DNA of 59,277 nt, from the NCBI GenBank assembly GCA_023662875.1, contig JAMPIG010000009.1, positions 1-59,277 of the forward strand, written 5' to 3'. Shown here piece after piece: positions 26,791-35,108 of the stretch. Every line of letters starts with the position of its first letter. The first letter of the stretch is position 1. The DNA is from Roseburia sp. Its GTDB lineage: Bacteria > Bacillota > Clostridia > Lachnospirales > Lachnospiraceae. Position numbers and translations under genes: made by a program. The notes beneath the pieces are model-generated. The model worked only from the letters and a program-made list of their open reading frames with translations. It searched no databases and was not told where the DNA came from.

Positions 26791-28065
26791 TTAATTGTTT
26801 TCCGCGTCGCCGGGTTCTTCGCCGTCATAATCGAACCCGTCGTTGTCACTTTCCCCATAGCCGGCTTCTCCGGACTCTTCGTAGCCGCCTTCCGCATAAC
26901 CGGACTCCTCGTAGGCTCCTTCTCCGTAGCCGCCCTCGTCATAGCCGCCCTCGTCGTATTCGTACTCGTCGTCCTCGTACTCCTCCTCGTCCAGATAATC
27001 CTCGTACCGGAAGCCGGGCGCGTCCTTCGCCTGAGTCTCCGACTTGATATCGATCTTATAACCCGTAAGCCGGGCCGCCAGACGGGCGTTCTGCCCTTCC
27101 TTGCCGATCGCGAGGGACAGCTGGTAATCCGGCACCACAACCTTCGCCGTCTTTTCGTCCGGATCCGCGAACACCGCCACGATCTTCGCCGGGGACAGGG
27201 CGTTCTGAATCAGCAGGCCGGGGTTCTCGTCCCAGGTTACGATATCGATCTTCTCGCCCCTGAGTTCCTCTACGATAGCGTTTACCCGGGCACCGTTCAT
27301 ACCCACGCAGGCACCTACGGGATCCACGTTGGGATTGTTGCTCCAGACGGCGATCTTGGTACGGCTTCCCGGCTCTCTCGCAATACTCTTGATCTCTACG
27401 GTTCCGTCCTTGATCTCCATCACCTCCGACTCGAACAGTCTCTTGACCAGCTCCGGATGCGTCCGGCTCACATTGATGCGCGGCCCCTTGGGCGTATTCT
27501 TCACCTCCAGGATATAGACCTTGATCCTCTCCGTCGGCCGGAATACCTCGCCCTTTACCATCTCGCTCTCGCTCAGCATGGCGTCCGCCTTGCCCAGGTT
27601 GATGCTGATGTTCCTGCCGATATAACGCTGTACCACGCCTGTGACGACGTCCTTCTCCTTCTCGTAATACTGGTTATAGATCACGCTTCTCTCTTCCTCG
27701 CGAATTTTCTGAAGGATCACATTTTTGGCATTCTGGGTAGCGATCCTGCCGAATTCCTTCGACTTGATCTCCACATGGATAACGTCGCCGACCGATACCT
27801 CTTTGGAAATCTCCCTGGCGTCGTCCAGCGAAATCTGCAGGCAGCTGTCCTCCACGTCCTCCGCCGCGGGAACGACCTCCTTCTCGGCGTAAACCAGGAA
27901 GTCGCAGGTCTCCCTGTCGATCTCTACCTTGACGTTATCCGATTTCCCGAAGTGATTCTTGCAGGCCGTCAGCAGAGAGTTTTCGATCGCCTCGAACAGC
28001 GTCTCCTTGCTGATCTCCTTCTCCTTCTCCAGAATATCCAGCGCCTCCATTAATTCTTTGTTCAT
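26791..28065 (-). CDS. nusA: Transcription termination/antitermination factor NusA
   Basis: 424 residues. NusA N-terminal RNA-polymerase-binding domain (MNKELMEALDILEKEKEISK), S1 domain at about 135-200 (GDVIHVEIKSKEFGRIA upstream, RNISINLGKADAML) and two KH domains (VGACVGMNGARVNAIVEEL; LAIGKEGQNARLAARLTGYK). Beyond residue about 350 the tail is an acidic Tyr/Gly/Glu repeat (YDEGGYDEGGYGEG), not the AR2 repeats of enterobacteria. The start at ATG 28065 follows GGAGGAAAGGG. Second gene of its operon, after rimP. Confidence 0.96.
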   Translation of the reverse strand: MNKELMEALDILEKEKEISKETLFEAIENSLLTACKNHFGKSDNVKVEIDRETCDFLVYAEKEVVPAAEDVEDSCLQISLDDAREISKEVSVGDVIHVEIKSKEFGRIATQNAKNVILQKIREEERSVIYNQYYEKEKDVVTGVVQRYIGRNISINLGKADAMLSESEMVKGEVFRPTERIKVYILEVKNTPKGPRINVSRTHPELVKRLFESEVMEIKDGTVEIKSIAREPGSRTKIAVWSNNPNVDPVGACVGMNGARVNAIVEELRGEKIDIVTWDENPGLLIQNALSPAKIVAVFADPDEKTAKVVVPDYQLSLAIGKEGQNARLAARLTGYKIDIKSETQAKDAPGFRYEDYLDEEEYEDDEYEYDEGGYDEGGYGEGAYEESGYAEGGYEESGEAGYGESDNDGFDYDGEEPGDAENN

Positions 28066-28124
28066 TTCTTTTCCCTTTCCTCCATTCCGGCCTGTATCAG
28101 CCTGTTTCTCTATTTTCACTCTTC

Positions 28125-28589
28125 CTAAAAATCCAATGCCAGCCGGATAATCGCGATATCCGCCCGCCGAAAGCTCCGGGGCGTTCCATCCTCCAGCAGA
28201 GTCAACTGTTCACCGTCAAAGCTCTCCAGCACCCCGGCAAACTCCTTCCGCTTCTCCACCGGCTGGAACAGCTTAAGCTCGACCTTCTGGCCCAGGGCGG
28301 ACTGCAGATGCTTATCCTTTTTCAGGGTTCTGCCCAGCCCCGGGCTGCTGACCTCCAGGATATAGGCCTCCGGGATGAAATCCACCCGGTCCAGTTCGTC
28401 CGACAGCGCCCTGCTTACATTCTCGCAGTCCTGGATCGTCACGCCGCCCTCCTTATCAATATAGGCCCGCAGATAATAATCTCCGCCTTCCTTCACATAC
28501 TCCACATCATAGATCGAAACGCCGTTTTTCTCCGCGATGGGCGCAAGCAGCTGTTCCGTCCTCGCCTCGTATTCTTCCCTTCGGGACAT
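28125..28589 (-). CDS. rimP: Ribosome maturation factor RimP
   Basis: 154 residues needed for 30S assembly. The N-terminal domain has GVSIYDVEYVKEGGDYYLRA and VTIQDCENVSRALSDELD, then the conserved EVSSPGLGRTL. A C-terminal SH3-like domain (QKVELKLFQPVEKRKEFAGV) follows. The start MSRREEYEAR at ATG 28589 is six bases after AAGGAG. First gene of the operon, behind a long leader and a strong promoter. Confidence 0.95.
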   Translation of the reverse strand: MSRREEYEARTEQLLAPIAEKNGVSIYDVEYVKEGGDYYLRAYIDKEGGVTIQDCENVSRALSDELDRVDFIPEAYILEVSSPGLGRTLKKDKHLQSALGQKVELKLFQPVEKRKEFAGVLESFDGEQLTLLEDGTPRSFRRADIAIIRLALDF

Positions 28590-28762
28590 TCCCGTCTCCT
28601 TCCCGGCGGCAGGCCGCGCCTTTCGCCAAAAAACGCTTCCGCCTCCCTCAAAGCGCTTCCGCAGCATTTTCCTGCGGCGCGCCGCAAGACGGAGATTCTC
28701 CCGGCATCCGTCCTGCCGCGGAACACGGCTTTGCGCAATTCGATTGCCGCATACATGAATTA

Positions 28763-28784
28763 AGAGTGGCCGTCAAGCCACTCT
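28763..28784 (-). other. Hairpin in the rimP operon leader
   Basis: AGAGTGGC (28763-28770) pairs with GCCACTCT (28777-28784) around a 6-nt loop. It lies about 25-45 bases into the predicted transcript, with no T-run after it. The rest of the about 220-base leader is GC-rich and holds no convincing gene. Confidence 0.5.
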
Positions 28785-28814
28785 CAATCTAACCGTTAAA
28801 TCATTTACAGATGA

Positions 28815-28843
28815 AGTATAGTCCTAAATTTTAAAAATGTCAA
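28815..28843 (-). promoter_or_regulatory. Promoter of the rimP-nusA-infB operon
   Basis: Minus strand TTGACA (28838-28843), 17-bp AT-rich spacer, TATACT (28815-28820). A near-consensus vegetative promoter; transcription should start near 28808, about 220 bases before rimP. Confidence 0.85.
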
Positions 28844-28925
28844 CCGTTTATCGCACATTTTTCCGTTAAATTCAGCTAAAATTCATTTTCCCGTTTCCGG
28901 CGGCCGCTCAACCCAAGCGGAAGCG

Positions 28926-31145
28926 TCACAAATTCTCTTCCAGGTACAGGCGGGCTCGGTTCTGGATCAGCTCGGCCACCGTCTCCGCATCCTTGTCCCC
29001 CTCAAACAGATAGGGAACCTCCTCCCAGATTATATCCCAGATTTCCGAGAGCCGGATCGTATCTCCCTTCCGCATATGCTCCGCCATATAGGCAAGCTCC
29101 TCCGCCCCCTCCCCAGGGGTGTCTCCCGCATAATCGCGGACGGCGCTGTAGGGGCGGTTCAGGTAGGCTTCGAAGGCGTCCTTCCGCACAGGAAAGCCCG
29201 GGTGAGCGTCCCCGTACCAGGTCTGCTCCTCCTCCGACAGCAAAAACTCGATAAAGGCCCAGGCCCCGTCCTTGCAGCCCGAATTACTGTAAATCGCCAG
29301 CTGCTGATTGATATTCATCAGATACTGCGGCTCATCCCCGACGGTGGGATAGCCTACATTGAACGCCTTGTCCCCATATTTTTGCACAGCTTGCTGATAA
29401 TAGTAAGGCGCGGCGTAATAATCCGACTTCAGCCAAAACTCCTGCTTCAGGAACTTCCTGACCGCCTCGTCCTCCTGGTAAACCTTCCGGCTCCCCGCCT
29501 CCTCCTTCGGATACTCCAGGGAGGCAATCCGCTCCAGCGCCTCGATAAATTCCGGGCTGTCAAAGGAACATTTTCCCTTTTCCCAATCCACAAAATCGTC
29601 CAGCAGGGTCGCGGCAAAAAGATTCATCACCGACACGGGCGTGTAGGTCGCCAGAGGGTTTTTATCCGGATTTTTCTGCGCCAGATCCATAAAATCCTCT
29701 ATACCCCAGCCGTCCCTCGGAAAATCCGGGATCGTCGTCCAATAGGTCTGGATGCCAAAGGAGATTACCGCCCCTACCTCCTTGCCGTCGATCCGGCCCG
29801 CCTCCCAGACAGCGGGAAGAATATCGTCCTTCTTCACAACCTCGCTCTTTTTATAATAGGGCTCCAGATCCTCAAGCAGATCCTTGCTGACCAGGACGTC
29901 CGGCACAATCCAGTTGATATCCAGAAGATCCGGCATCTCCTCCGGGTTCAGTATCAGGTCGCTCAGCATCGTATCCGTGTCATAGTGCTTCAGCTCTACT
30001 CGATAACGGGTGTTACTACGGTTGAAGCGCCGCACGACGTCCTCCATCATGGAATACTCCGCCACCCCCGCTACAAGGGACTGCCTCTCGGAGACATAGA
30101 CCTGATCGATATAGGTGATCTTCGCTACCTCCGGCACAGCGACGTTCCAGCCCGCCAGCAGAATTTCCATCTCCCGTTTCCCATCTTCCAATATATCGCC
30201 GTATCGGACGGCCGTGACGCCGCTTCCCTCGATATTGATCTCCGGATCCAGCCAGGAGAGAATCTCTTCCCGCTCCCCGGACTCCGGGTCATAACGCCAA
30301 AGCGTCTTCCTTCCTGCCAAAAGGATCCCTTCCTCGCTTCCCAGAGCAGAGATATTCAGCTCCTCCGACAAGAGATCCTCCACTTGGATATCCCTCAGCT
30401 CCCTGACCGTTCCCGCCGCGAAATCCGCCTTCCGAAGCGGCATCACTCCTCTCCCCGACAGATCGGCCTGACAAATATAAATCCCCATCTCCCCGCAGTT
30501 GAGGATGCTCGGCTGACTCATCCCCAGATCCGCCGTGCCCAGCGATTTTCCCTCCGAATCCAGCAGATATGCCCGTCCCGCTCTGGTTACGTACAGCGCG
30601 TTCCCCTCCGGATCCATAGCTCCCTCCAGGATCGCCGTGGGATCCTCCGCCAGCTCCAGCGGGACTCTGGAGAGCTCCCGCCCGTCCCCGTCCTTGCGGA
30701 TCAGAAAGTATTCCCGCTCCGTGTCCGCGTGCTCCGCGGCAATATAGCCCAGATTCCCGGTGCCGTCGGTAAACAGCGCGTAGATCAGCCTGTCATCCTG
30801 TTCGTCAAACGCCTCCCTCTCCGAGGAGCCGTCTACCGCCTCCCGGTAGACCGTAAATCTAGGGAAATCCGCTCCCTCCGGCATCTCCCACTCCGCGGAG
30901 TAAATAAAATCTCCAATCCAACAGTAAGAGCCGTCCTGCATTCCCTGTACGTTCGGTCTCACCTCCTGAAAGGTCGCCCTGGGAACCAGGATCCCCGTAG
31001 GCGTCATATCCTTTTCCGGCTCCGGTTCCCGCCCGGCCTCCCCGCAGGAACAAAGGCCGACAGCGAGCGCAAACAGGATACCTCCCGCCAGAGTCCGAAA
31101 AAGCCTGCTTTTCTGTTGTCCTTTTCTGTCCGATAAGTTTTTCAT
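28926..31145 (-). CDS. Large solute-binding lipoprotein, orphan, second copy
   Basis: 739 residues. A lipoprotein signal (RTLAGGILFALAVGLCSC) places Cys near residue 35. Residues about 55-360 are a beta-rich propeller-like region (for example ALYVTRAGRAYLLDSEGKSL). Residues about 370-739 are a family 1 solute-binding domain with YSMMEDVVRRFNRSNTRYRV and VGYPTVGDEPQYLMNINQQL, ending ELIQNRARLYLEENL. The layout matches the lipoprotein at 11522-13894, including the ending QN-(I/R)-LYL-E. No permease genes adjoin. The start at ATG 31145 is supported by AAGGGG; the 39-bp promoter-like element (31157-31195) ends 11 bp before it. Confidence 0.82.
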   Translation of the reverse strand: MKNLSDRKGQQKSRLFRTLAGGILFALAVGLCSCGEAGREPEPEKDMTPTGILVPRATFQEVRPNVQGMQDGSYCWIGDFIYSAEWEMPEGADFPRFTVYREAVDGSSEREAFDEQDDRLIYALFTDGTGNLGYIAAEHADTEREYFLIRKDGDGRELSRVPLELAEDPTAILEGAMDPEGNALYVTRAGRAYLLDSEGKSLGTADLGMSQPSILNCGEMGIYICQADLSGRGVMPLRKADFAAGTVRELRDIQVEDLLSEELNISALGSEEGILLAGRKTLWRYDPESGEREEILSWLDPEINIEGSGVTAVRYGDILEDGKREMEILLAGWNVAVPEVAKITYIDQVYVSERQSLVAGVAEYSMMEDVVRRFNRSNTRYRVELKHYDTDTMLSDLILNPEEMPDLLDINWIVPDVLVSKDLLEDLEPYYKKSEVVKKDDILPAVWEAGRIDGKEVGAVISFGIQTYWTTIPDFPRDGWGIEDFMDLAQKNPDKNPLATYTPVSVMNLFAATLLDDFVDWEKGKCSFDSPEFIEALERIASLEYPKEEAGSRKVYQEDEAVRKFLKQEFWLKSDYYAAPYYYQQAVQKYGDKAFNVGYPTVGDEPQYLMNINQQLAIYSNSGCKDGAWAFIEFLLSEEEQTWYGDAHPGFPVRKDAFEAYLNRPYSAVRDYAGDTPGEGAEELAYMAEHMRKGDTIRLSEIWDIIWEEVPYLFEGDKDAETVAELIQNRARLYLEENL

Positions 31146-31156
31146 ACTCTTATACC

Positions 31157-31195
31157 CCTTGGATAATAAAGCCTGCTTTTTGATTTTATTATAGC
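31157..31195 (-). promoter_or_regulatory. 39-bp promoter/leader element, single copy
   Basis: Minus strand GCTATAATAAAATC, an 11-bp variable middle, then TTTATTATCCAAGG. It matches 34 of 39 bases of the tandem unit before the PBP gene at 47004. It holds a perfect TATAAT, an ATAATAAA/TTTATTAT inverted repeat overlapping that -10 box, and an AAGG that acts as the ribosome site of the 31145 gene. No clear -35 box is seen. Confidence 0.7.
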
Positions 31196-31419
31196 GTCCG
31201 CCTTTCTCCCCTTCTACGCATCTTCCCGCTGAAACTGCGCAAAAACGACCAAAACGGAGCGGCATCCGCTCTTGCAGCTCTCGGATACCGCCCCGCCTCA
31301 TTCCTTTTGACCCCGAATTCTATTGTCCTCGGGGCAATATGCCCGCGACCTCAAAGTCAGCCGCGGACACACCGCCCAATCCGGGTGTGACAAATTCAAC
31401 CCGCCATTTTCCGAAATCC

Positions 31420-33123
31420 TCACTCCCTGCTGACCTGATACAGGGAATAAAAGTACTCTTTCCGCTCCATCAGCCCGGCGAAGGTTCCCCGCTCCGCCAC
31501 CCTGCCGTTTCGCAGGACGACAATTTCGTCAAAACGCTTCAGCGCTTTCTCGTCCAGCCGGTGCGTCACCACCAGCCTCGTAATTCCTTCCAGATCCAGT
31601 ATCGCTCCGGTCACGGTATCCGCCGTCTCCGCGTCCAGGGCGGAGGTCGCTTCGTCCGCCAATAGCATCTGTGATTTTTTCAGGAGACTCCTGGCGATAG
31701 CGATCCGCTGCTTTTCTCCTCCCGACAGGTTGGAGCCGCCCTCACCGCAGAGATAGTCCCAGCCCTTCTCCCCGATCAGCCCTGCCAGCCCGGCCTGCCG
31801 GGCGGCCGCCTCGACAAGCTCCTCCGGGAACTCCCGGAACATACAGATATTCCGGCGGATGGTATCGTCAAAGATAAACACATTCTGCTGAATGACGGAG
31901 ACCACGTCAAAAATACTGTCCGGGTCTACCTGGCACAGCTCCTTTCCGCCCATTCTCAGGCTGCCCTCATACCCGGGATGATCTCCCGTAAGCAGGCCGA
32001 GCAGCGTAGACTTCCCGGAACCGGACGCCCCTACGACCGCGTAGCTCTTTCCCGGCTCAAACTCCAGGCTCACCTCCCGCAGCACCTGCTTTCCCTCCTC
32101 GTAGGCAAAGCTTACCCGCTCCAGCCGGACGCCGCTTCCCAGCCCCTCTATCTTTTCCTGTCTCCCGGTCTCCTCGGTCTCCCGGCAGAGGGCCGCCAGC
32201 TTATCTATCAATCCCAACGCCGCCCTCCGGTTGGCGAACAAGACGGGCAGGCTGCCGATCGGTGCCAGTATGTAATTCATCATCTGTACAAAAGCGATCA
32301 CAACGCCTGCCGTAATCCTGCCGTTGACCGCAAGATACGCGCCGAAAAGGAATATTCCGATCTGCACCAGGAATCCTGCAAGGCCAGACGTCATCTCGAT
32401 TAAATCCGCCGTTTTCCGACGGCTGCACTTAATCTGCTCCAGCTCCCGGTTCTTTTCCCCGTAAAGCTCCGCCGCTTCTCTCTGGGCCTGAAAGCTCTTA
32501 ACCACCGCAAAGCCCCCCAGCAGATCCTTCACCATCGCCACAAATCCCGCGTTCCGCCCGCTGATCTCCTCCTCCTGCTTCGCCAGCTTGTTTCCGAAAG
32601 CTGCGGAAACCGCAATGGGGAACAGACAGAATATCAGGACGGCCAGCGTCATGACCCAGCTGTAATACAGCATCAGCGCCAGCGCCAGAACCGCCGTCAG
32701 CAGCTGCTCTATGATATTAAAACCGGCGGAAAGATAATTCGTTTCGATTGAAGTCACGTCGTTGGTCAAAGCCGAAATATAATTACTTGTGTTATCTTTT
32801 CCGAAGGAACCGATTCCCTTCGCGGTAATCTCCTGAAAAGCCTTGTTCCGGTATCCTTCCACCGCTCTCCGCATAAAATTGTTTCTGGCCGTCCGCCGCA
32901 GCAGAGAGGCAGCCGTAAGCCCGGCCAGAAGAGCCAGCGCCAGGAAGAGAAAAGGCCTCATCTGTTCCAGGCTTCCCTCCGACGCCAGATCCATCAACCC
33001 CTTGATAAAGGCTGCCAGCACGACCTGCAGAACGCTGTTCCCGACGACGGCTGCTATCGCCAGGACATAATTCAGCCTGTTTTTCTCGTAAAATTTTCTG
33101 CGGTACTCCTTCTCGCAACTCAT
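31420..33123 (-). CDS. ABC exporter, fused permease and ATPase
   Basis: 567 residues. Six transmembrane helices span about 15-300 (YVLAIAAVVGNSVLQVVLAA; FLVQIGIFLFGAYLAVNG). The ATPase (about 330-565) has Walker A VVGASGSGKSTLLGLL, Q-loop IQQNVFIFDD, signature NLSGGEKQRIAIARSLL, Walker B MLLADEATSALD and switch His in LVVTHRLD. A type IV half-transporter that would act as a homodimer, since no partner adjoins. The start at ATG 33123 follows GGGAGG; ATG 33165 is possible. It lies downstream of the LytTR and LiaF-like genes and may be their target. Substrate unknown (lipid, peptide or drug). Confidence 0.88.
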   Translation of the reverse strand: MSCEKEYRRKFYEKNRLNYVLAIAAVVGNSVLQVVLAAFIKGLMDLASEGSLEQMRPFLFLALALLAGLTAASLLRRTARNNFMRRAVEGYRNKAFQEITAKGIGSFGKDNTSNYISALTNDVTSIETNYLSAGFNIIEQLLTAVLALALMLYYSWVMTLAVLIFCLFPIAVSAAFGNKLAKQEEEISGRNAGFVAMVKDLLGGFAVVKSFQAQREAAELYGEKNRELEQIKCSRRKTADLIEMTSGLAGFLVQIGIFLFGAYLAVNGRITAGVVIAFVQMMNYILAPIGSLPVLFANRRAALGLIDKLAALCRETEETGRQEKIEGLGSGVRLERVSFAYEEGKQVLREVSLEFEPGKSYAVVGASGSGKSTLLGLLTGDHPGYEGSLRMGGKELCQVDPDSIFDVVSVIQQNVFIFDDTIRRNICMFREFPEELVEAAARQAGLAGLIGEKGWDYLCGEGGSNLSGGEKQRIAIARSLLKKSQMLLADEATSALDAETADTVTGAILDLEGITRLVVTHRLDEKALKRFDEIVVLRNGRVAERGTFAGLMERKEYFYSLYQVSRE

Positions 33124-33235
33124 CCTGTCCGCCTCCCTTTTTCTGAATCCGTCAAATTTCTCCATTTTTTCCAGCCTTCATTCCATCCGCCTTTTACTTG
33201 TTCCATTTCAAATTCGGCTGCTCTTCCCGAGCTTC

Positions 33236-34132
33236 TTACTTTTCCCGCGTCTCCTGAGCTGGTTTCCTGCGGTAATCCCTCACCGAGCTGAACATAGGCA
33301 GCTCCTTCTCCTCTGCATCCGCCGCATTCGTCCGAGTCCCCTGACCCTCGTCAGCCCGCTCCTCCCGACCGACATAATGAATCGTCAGCCCGCCAAAGGC
33401 CGTCTCCCCGTCAAGATACAGGGTATTTTCGCCGGAAGGATGATTTTTCCCGTCCTGCTCTACTCCTCCGAATGCCGTATCCAGATCCATGACCACCAGC
33501 CAGTCCGCGGGAACATACAGCTGAATCGACCCAAAGCTGATCGACATATGGATCCGCCCGGTTCCTTCCTTCAGCTGCGCCTCCGTCAGAAATACCTCCA
33601 TCTCGCCGAAATTACTCTTCAGATAAACATCCGTCATCTCTCCCATAACATACTTCACTGTATTGCCGAAGGTGATATCATAGCTGACCGTCCCTTCCGC
33701 CCGCGCCTCCTTCGGCGGCAGCTTCGATGGAGACCAGCTCAGATCCCAGTGATGGCCGCGCCCGCCTCGCTGAAAGCCCGGAAAGAGCATCTTCAGCCCC
33801 GCCGTCATAACCAGCGCCGCCAGCAGAACCGGCCAGGGCGTGATCGCCTCCAGATGAAGCAGCTGATCGTTCAGGATTACCAGAAAAGCCAGGGAAAACA
33901 GAATCTGTCCAAAGCTCCTCCGCAGTATGCCGTTTAGGAAAAACGCAGCCAGCAGAGCGGAAAACACGATCCGCCAGAAGCCCACGCCGCTAAACAGCCC
34001 CAGCTTGCTCAAGAGCATCGCCACCGCTCCCGCAATCAGGACAATCCCCCAGAATATCTTTTTCCTTTTTCTGCCTCCCGCCGCTCTGCCTTCGCTCGGT
34101 TCCCCGACCTCTATCTCAAATTTTCTTGCCAT
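33236..34132 (-). CDS. LiaF-like membrane protein
   Basis: 298 residues. After a basic N-terminus four helices occupy about 28-130 (IFWGIVLIAGAVAMLLSKLG; ILFSLAFLVILNDQLL). The C-terminal half is a beta-sheet domain typical of LiaF/YvqF cell-wall-stress proteins: VSYDITFGNTVKYV, LKSNFGEMEVFL, SISFGSIQLYVPADW and FGGVEQDG. Such proteins restrain or tune envelope-stress regulators. The start MARKFEIEVG at 34132 is chosen over 34159. It sits between the LytTR regulator and an ABC exporter on one strand, suggesting one envelope-response unit. Confidence 0.78.
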   Translation of the reverse strand: MARKFEIEVGEPSEGRAAGGRKRKKIFWGIVLIAGAVAMLLSKLGLFSGVGFWRIVFSALLAAFFLNGILRRSFGQILFSLAFLVILNDQLLHLEAITPWPVLLAALVMTAGLKMLFPGFQRGGRGHHWDLSWSPSKLPPKEARAEGTVSYDITFGNTVKYVMGEMTDVYLKSNFGEMEVFLTEAQLKEGTGRIHMSISFGSIQLYVPADWLVVMDLDTAFGGVEQDGKNHPSGENTLYLDGETAFGGLTIHYVGREERADEGQGTRTNAADAEEKELPMFSSVRDYRRKPAQETREK

Positions 34133-34208
34133 CTCTCCGCCCTTCCTTTCCGTGCGCATTTCTTTTCGTTACTCTGTTGGTCTTTCTGTCCTCCCACGCC
34201 GCTCTGTC

Positions 34209-34425
34209 GCTCTTTTCTCCCTTTCTCCCGCCCGCTTTTCCTGCGCTTTCCCATCCGCCTTTGCGCTCTTTTTTCTCTTTCTCCTGCGGCTTTTCCCGCG
34301 CTTCTCATCCGCCTTTGCGCTCTTTTTTCTCTTTCTCCTGCGGCTTTTCCTGCGCTTTCCTATCCGCCTTTGCACTCTTTTTTCTCTTTCTCCTGCGGCT
34401 TTTCCCGCGCTTCCCATCCGGCTCC
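34209..34425. repeat. Purine/pyrimidine-biased tandem repeat, about 54-57 bp x 4
   Basis: Four units begin with CTCTTTTTTCTC-like sequence at 34209, 34266, 34320 and 34375. Each contains CTTTCTCCTGCGGCTTTTCC and an ATCCGCCTTTG end. The minus strand is almost all purine. It fills the LytTR-to-LiaF gap. On the minus strand it is open as a Lys/Arg-rich 82-codon frame (KSRRRKRKKSAKAD repeated), which I do not call a gene. Confidence 0.85.
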
Positions 34426-34434
34426 CCGCTCCGC

Positions 34435-34899
34435 TTATTCGTCCCTCAGCCTCCGCGCATTCAGCCGCTCCAGCAGAAGCTTGTAATAATTCCGGGATAC
34501 CGCGGTCTTCTTACCGCTTCCCGCAAACTCGATCAGGCTGGAGGCCGTCAGGTTTCTGGTGATGGAATAAATGTGATCCAGGTTGACGATCGTAGACTTG
34601 GAAATCCGCATAAAGTTTCCCGGAAGAAGCTCCTCCAGCTCATAAAGCTTATAGCCGCAGAGAAAAATTTTATCCGCCGTGTGCGCTCTCAGCTCTCTGC
34701 CCTCAGTGTCGAAAAAGAGAATCTCCGCCAGCGGCACAAAGAAAACGGTTTCACCCCGGGTCAATGTCAGGTAACTTCTGCCGTTCTGTTGCTTTAATAT
34801 GTAGTTTTGGAGGCTGACCACAGCGTCGTTCAGCTTTCCGCAGCGGATGACGACTTCCTCCTCCGCCAGCCCCTCTTCGATCTCGATTTTTACCTTCAT
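34435..34899 (-). CDS. LytTR-domain transcription regulator
   Basis: 154 residues, no receiver domain. The LytTR DNA-binding fold fills about 45-150: LTLTRGETVFFVPLAEILFF, TADKIFLCGYKLYELEELLP and the motif FMRISKSTIVNLDHIYSITR. This short type is usually paired with a small membrane partner; here the next gene is LiaF-like. Its promoter has an 8-bp direct repeat just upstream, which suggests autoregulation. Start at ATG 34899 with a weak GGAAGCAGG site. Confidence 0.88.
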   Translation of the reverse strand: MKVKIEIEEGLAEEEVVIRCGKLNDAVVSLQNYILKQQNGRSYLTLTRGETVFFVPLAEILFFDTEGRELRAHTADKIFLCGYKLYELEELLPGNFMRISKSTIVNLDHIYSITRNLTASSLIEFAGSGKKTAVSRNYYKLLLERLNARRLRDE

Positions 34900-35012
34900 G
34901 CCCTGCTTCCCGTCCGGTTTTCCGAAAACCGCATACCCTGTTCCCTGTCCGCTTTGCTCCCGAAACCTTCCTGCTCTTTTCCCGATGCGCCGCTTCCCTT
35001 TTCTCTTTATTC

Positions 35013-35071
35013 AGTATACATCCTGCTTTCCGTCTGTAAATAGATTTTGCGCAAGAGGTAAGGTTTTGCGC
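35013..35071 (-). promoter_or_regulatory. Promoter of the LytTR gene with direct-repeat operator
   Basis: Minus strand TTTACA (35035-35040), 16-bp spacer, TATACT (35013-35018). Four bases upstream of the -35 box lie two copies of GCGCAAAA (35045-35052 and 35064-35071), 19 bp apart, nearly two helix turns. This is where an activator dimer would sit; LytTR proteins bind paired repeats. Confidence 0.68.
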
Positions 35072-35108
35072 CTGAAAGGTGTCGCGGATACTGTGCCGTC
35101 TCCGGAAG

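Noticed and set aside
29076-31136. Long open frame on the plus strand opposite the second lipoprotein
   Set aside because: It has no ribosome site or recognisable domains, and is rich in Arg, Leu, His and Pro. It is the antisense of a GC-biased gene; similar shadows lie opposite infB, nusA, the GH2 gene and groEL.
34169-34417. Lys/Arg-rich 82-codon frame on the minus strand
   Set aside because: It comes entirely from the minisatellite, has no good ribosome site and changes between units. Kept only as a repeat.
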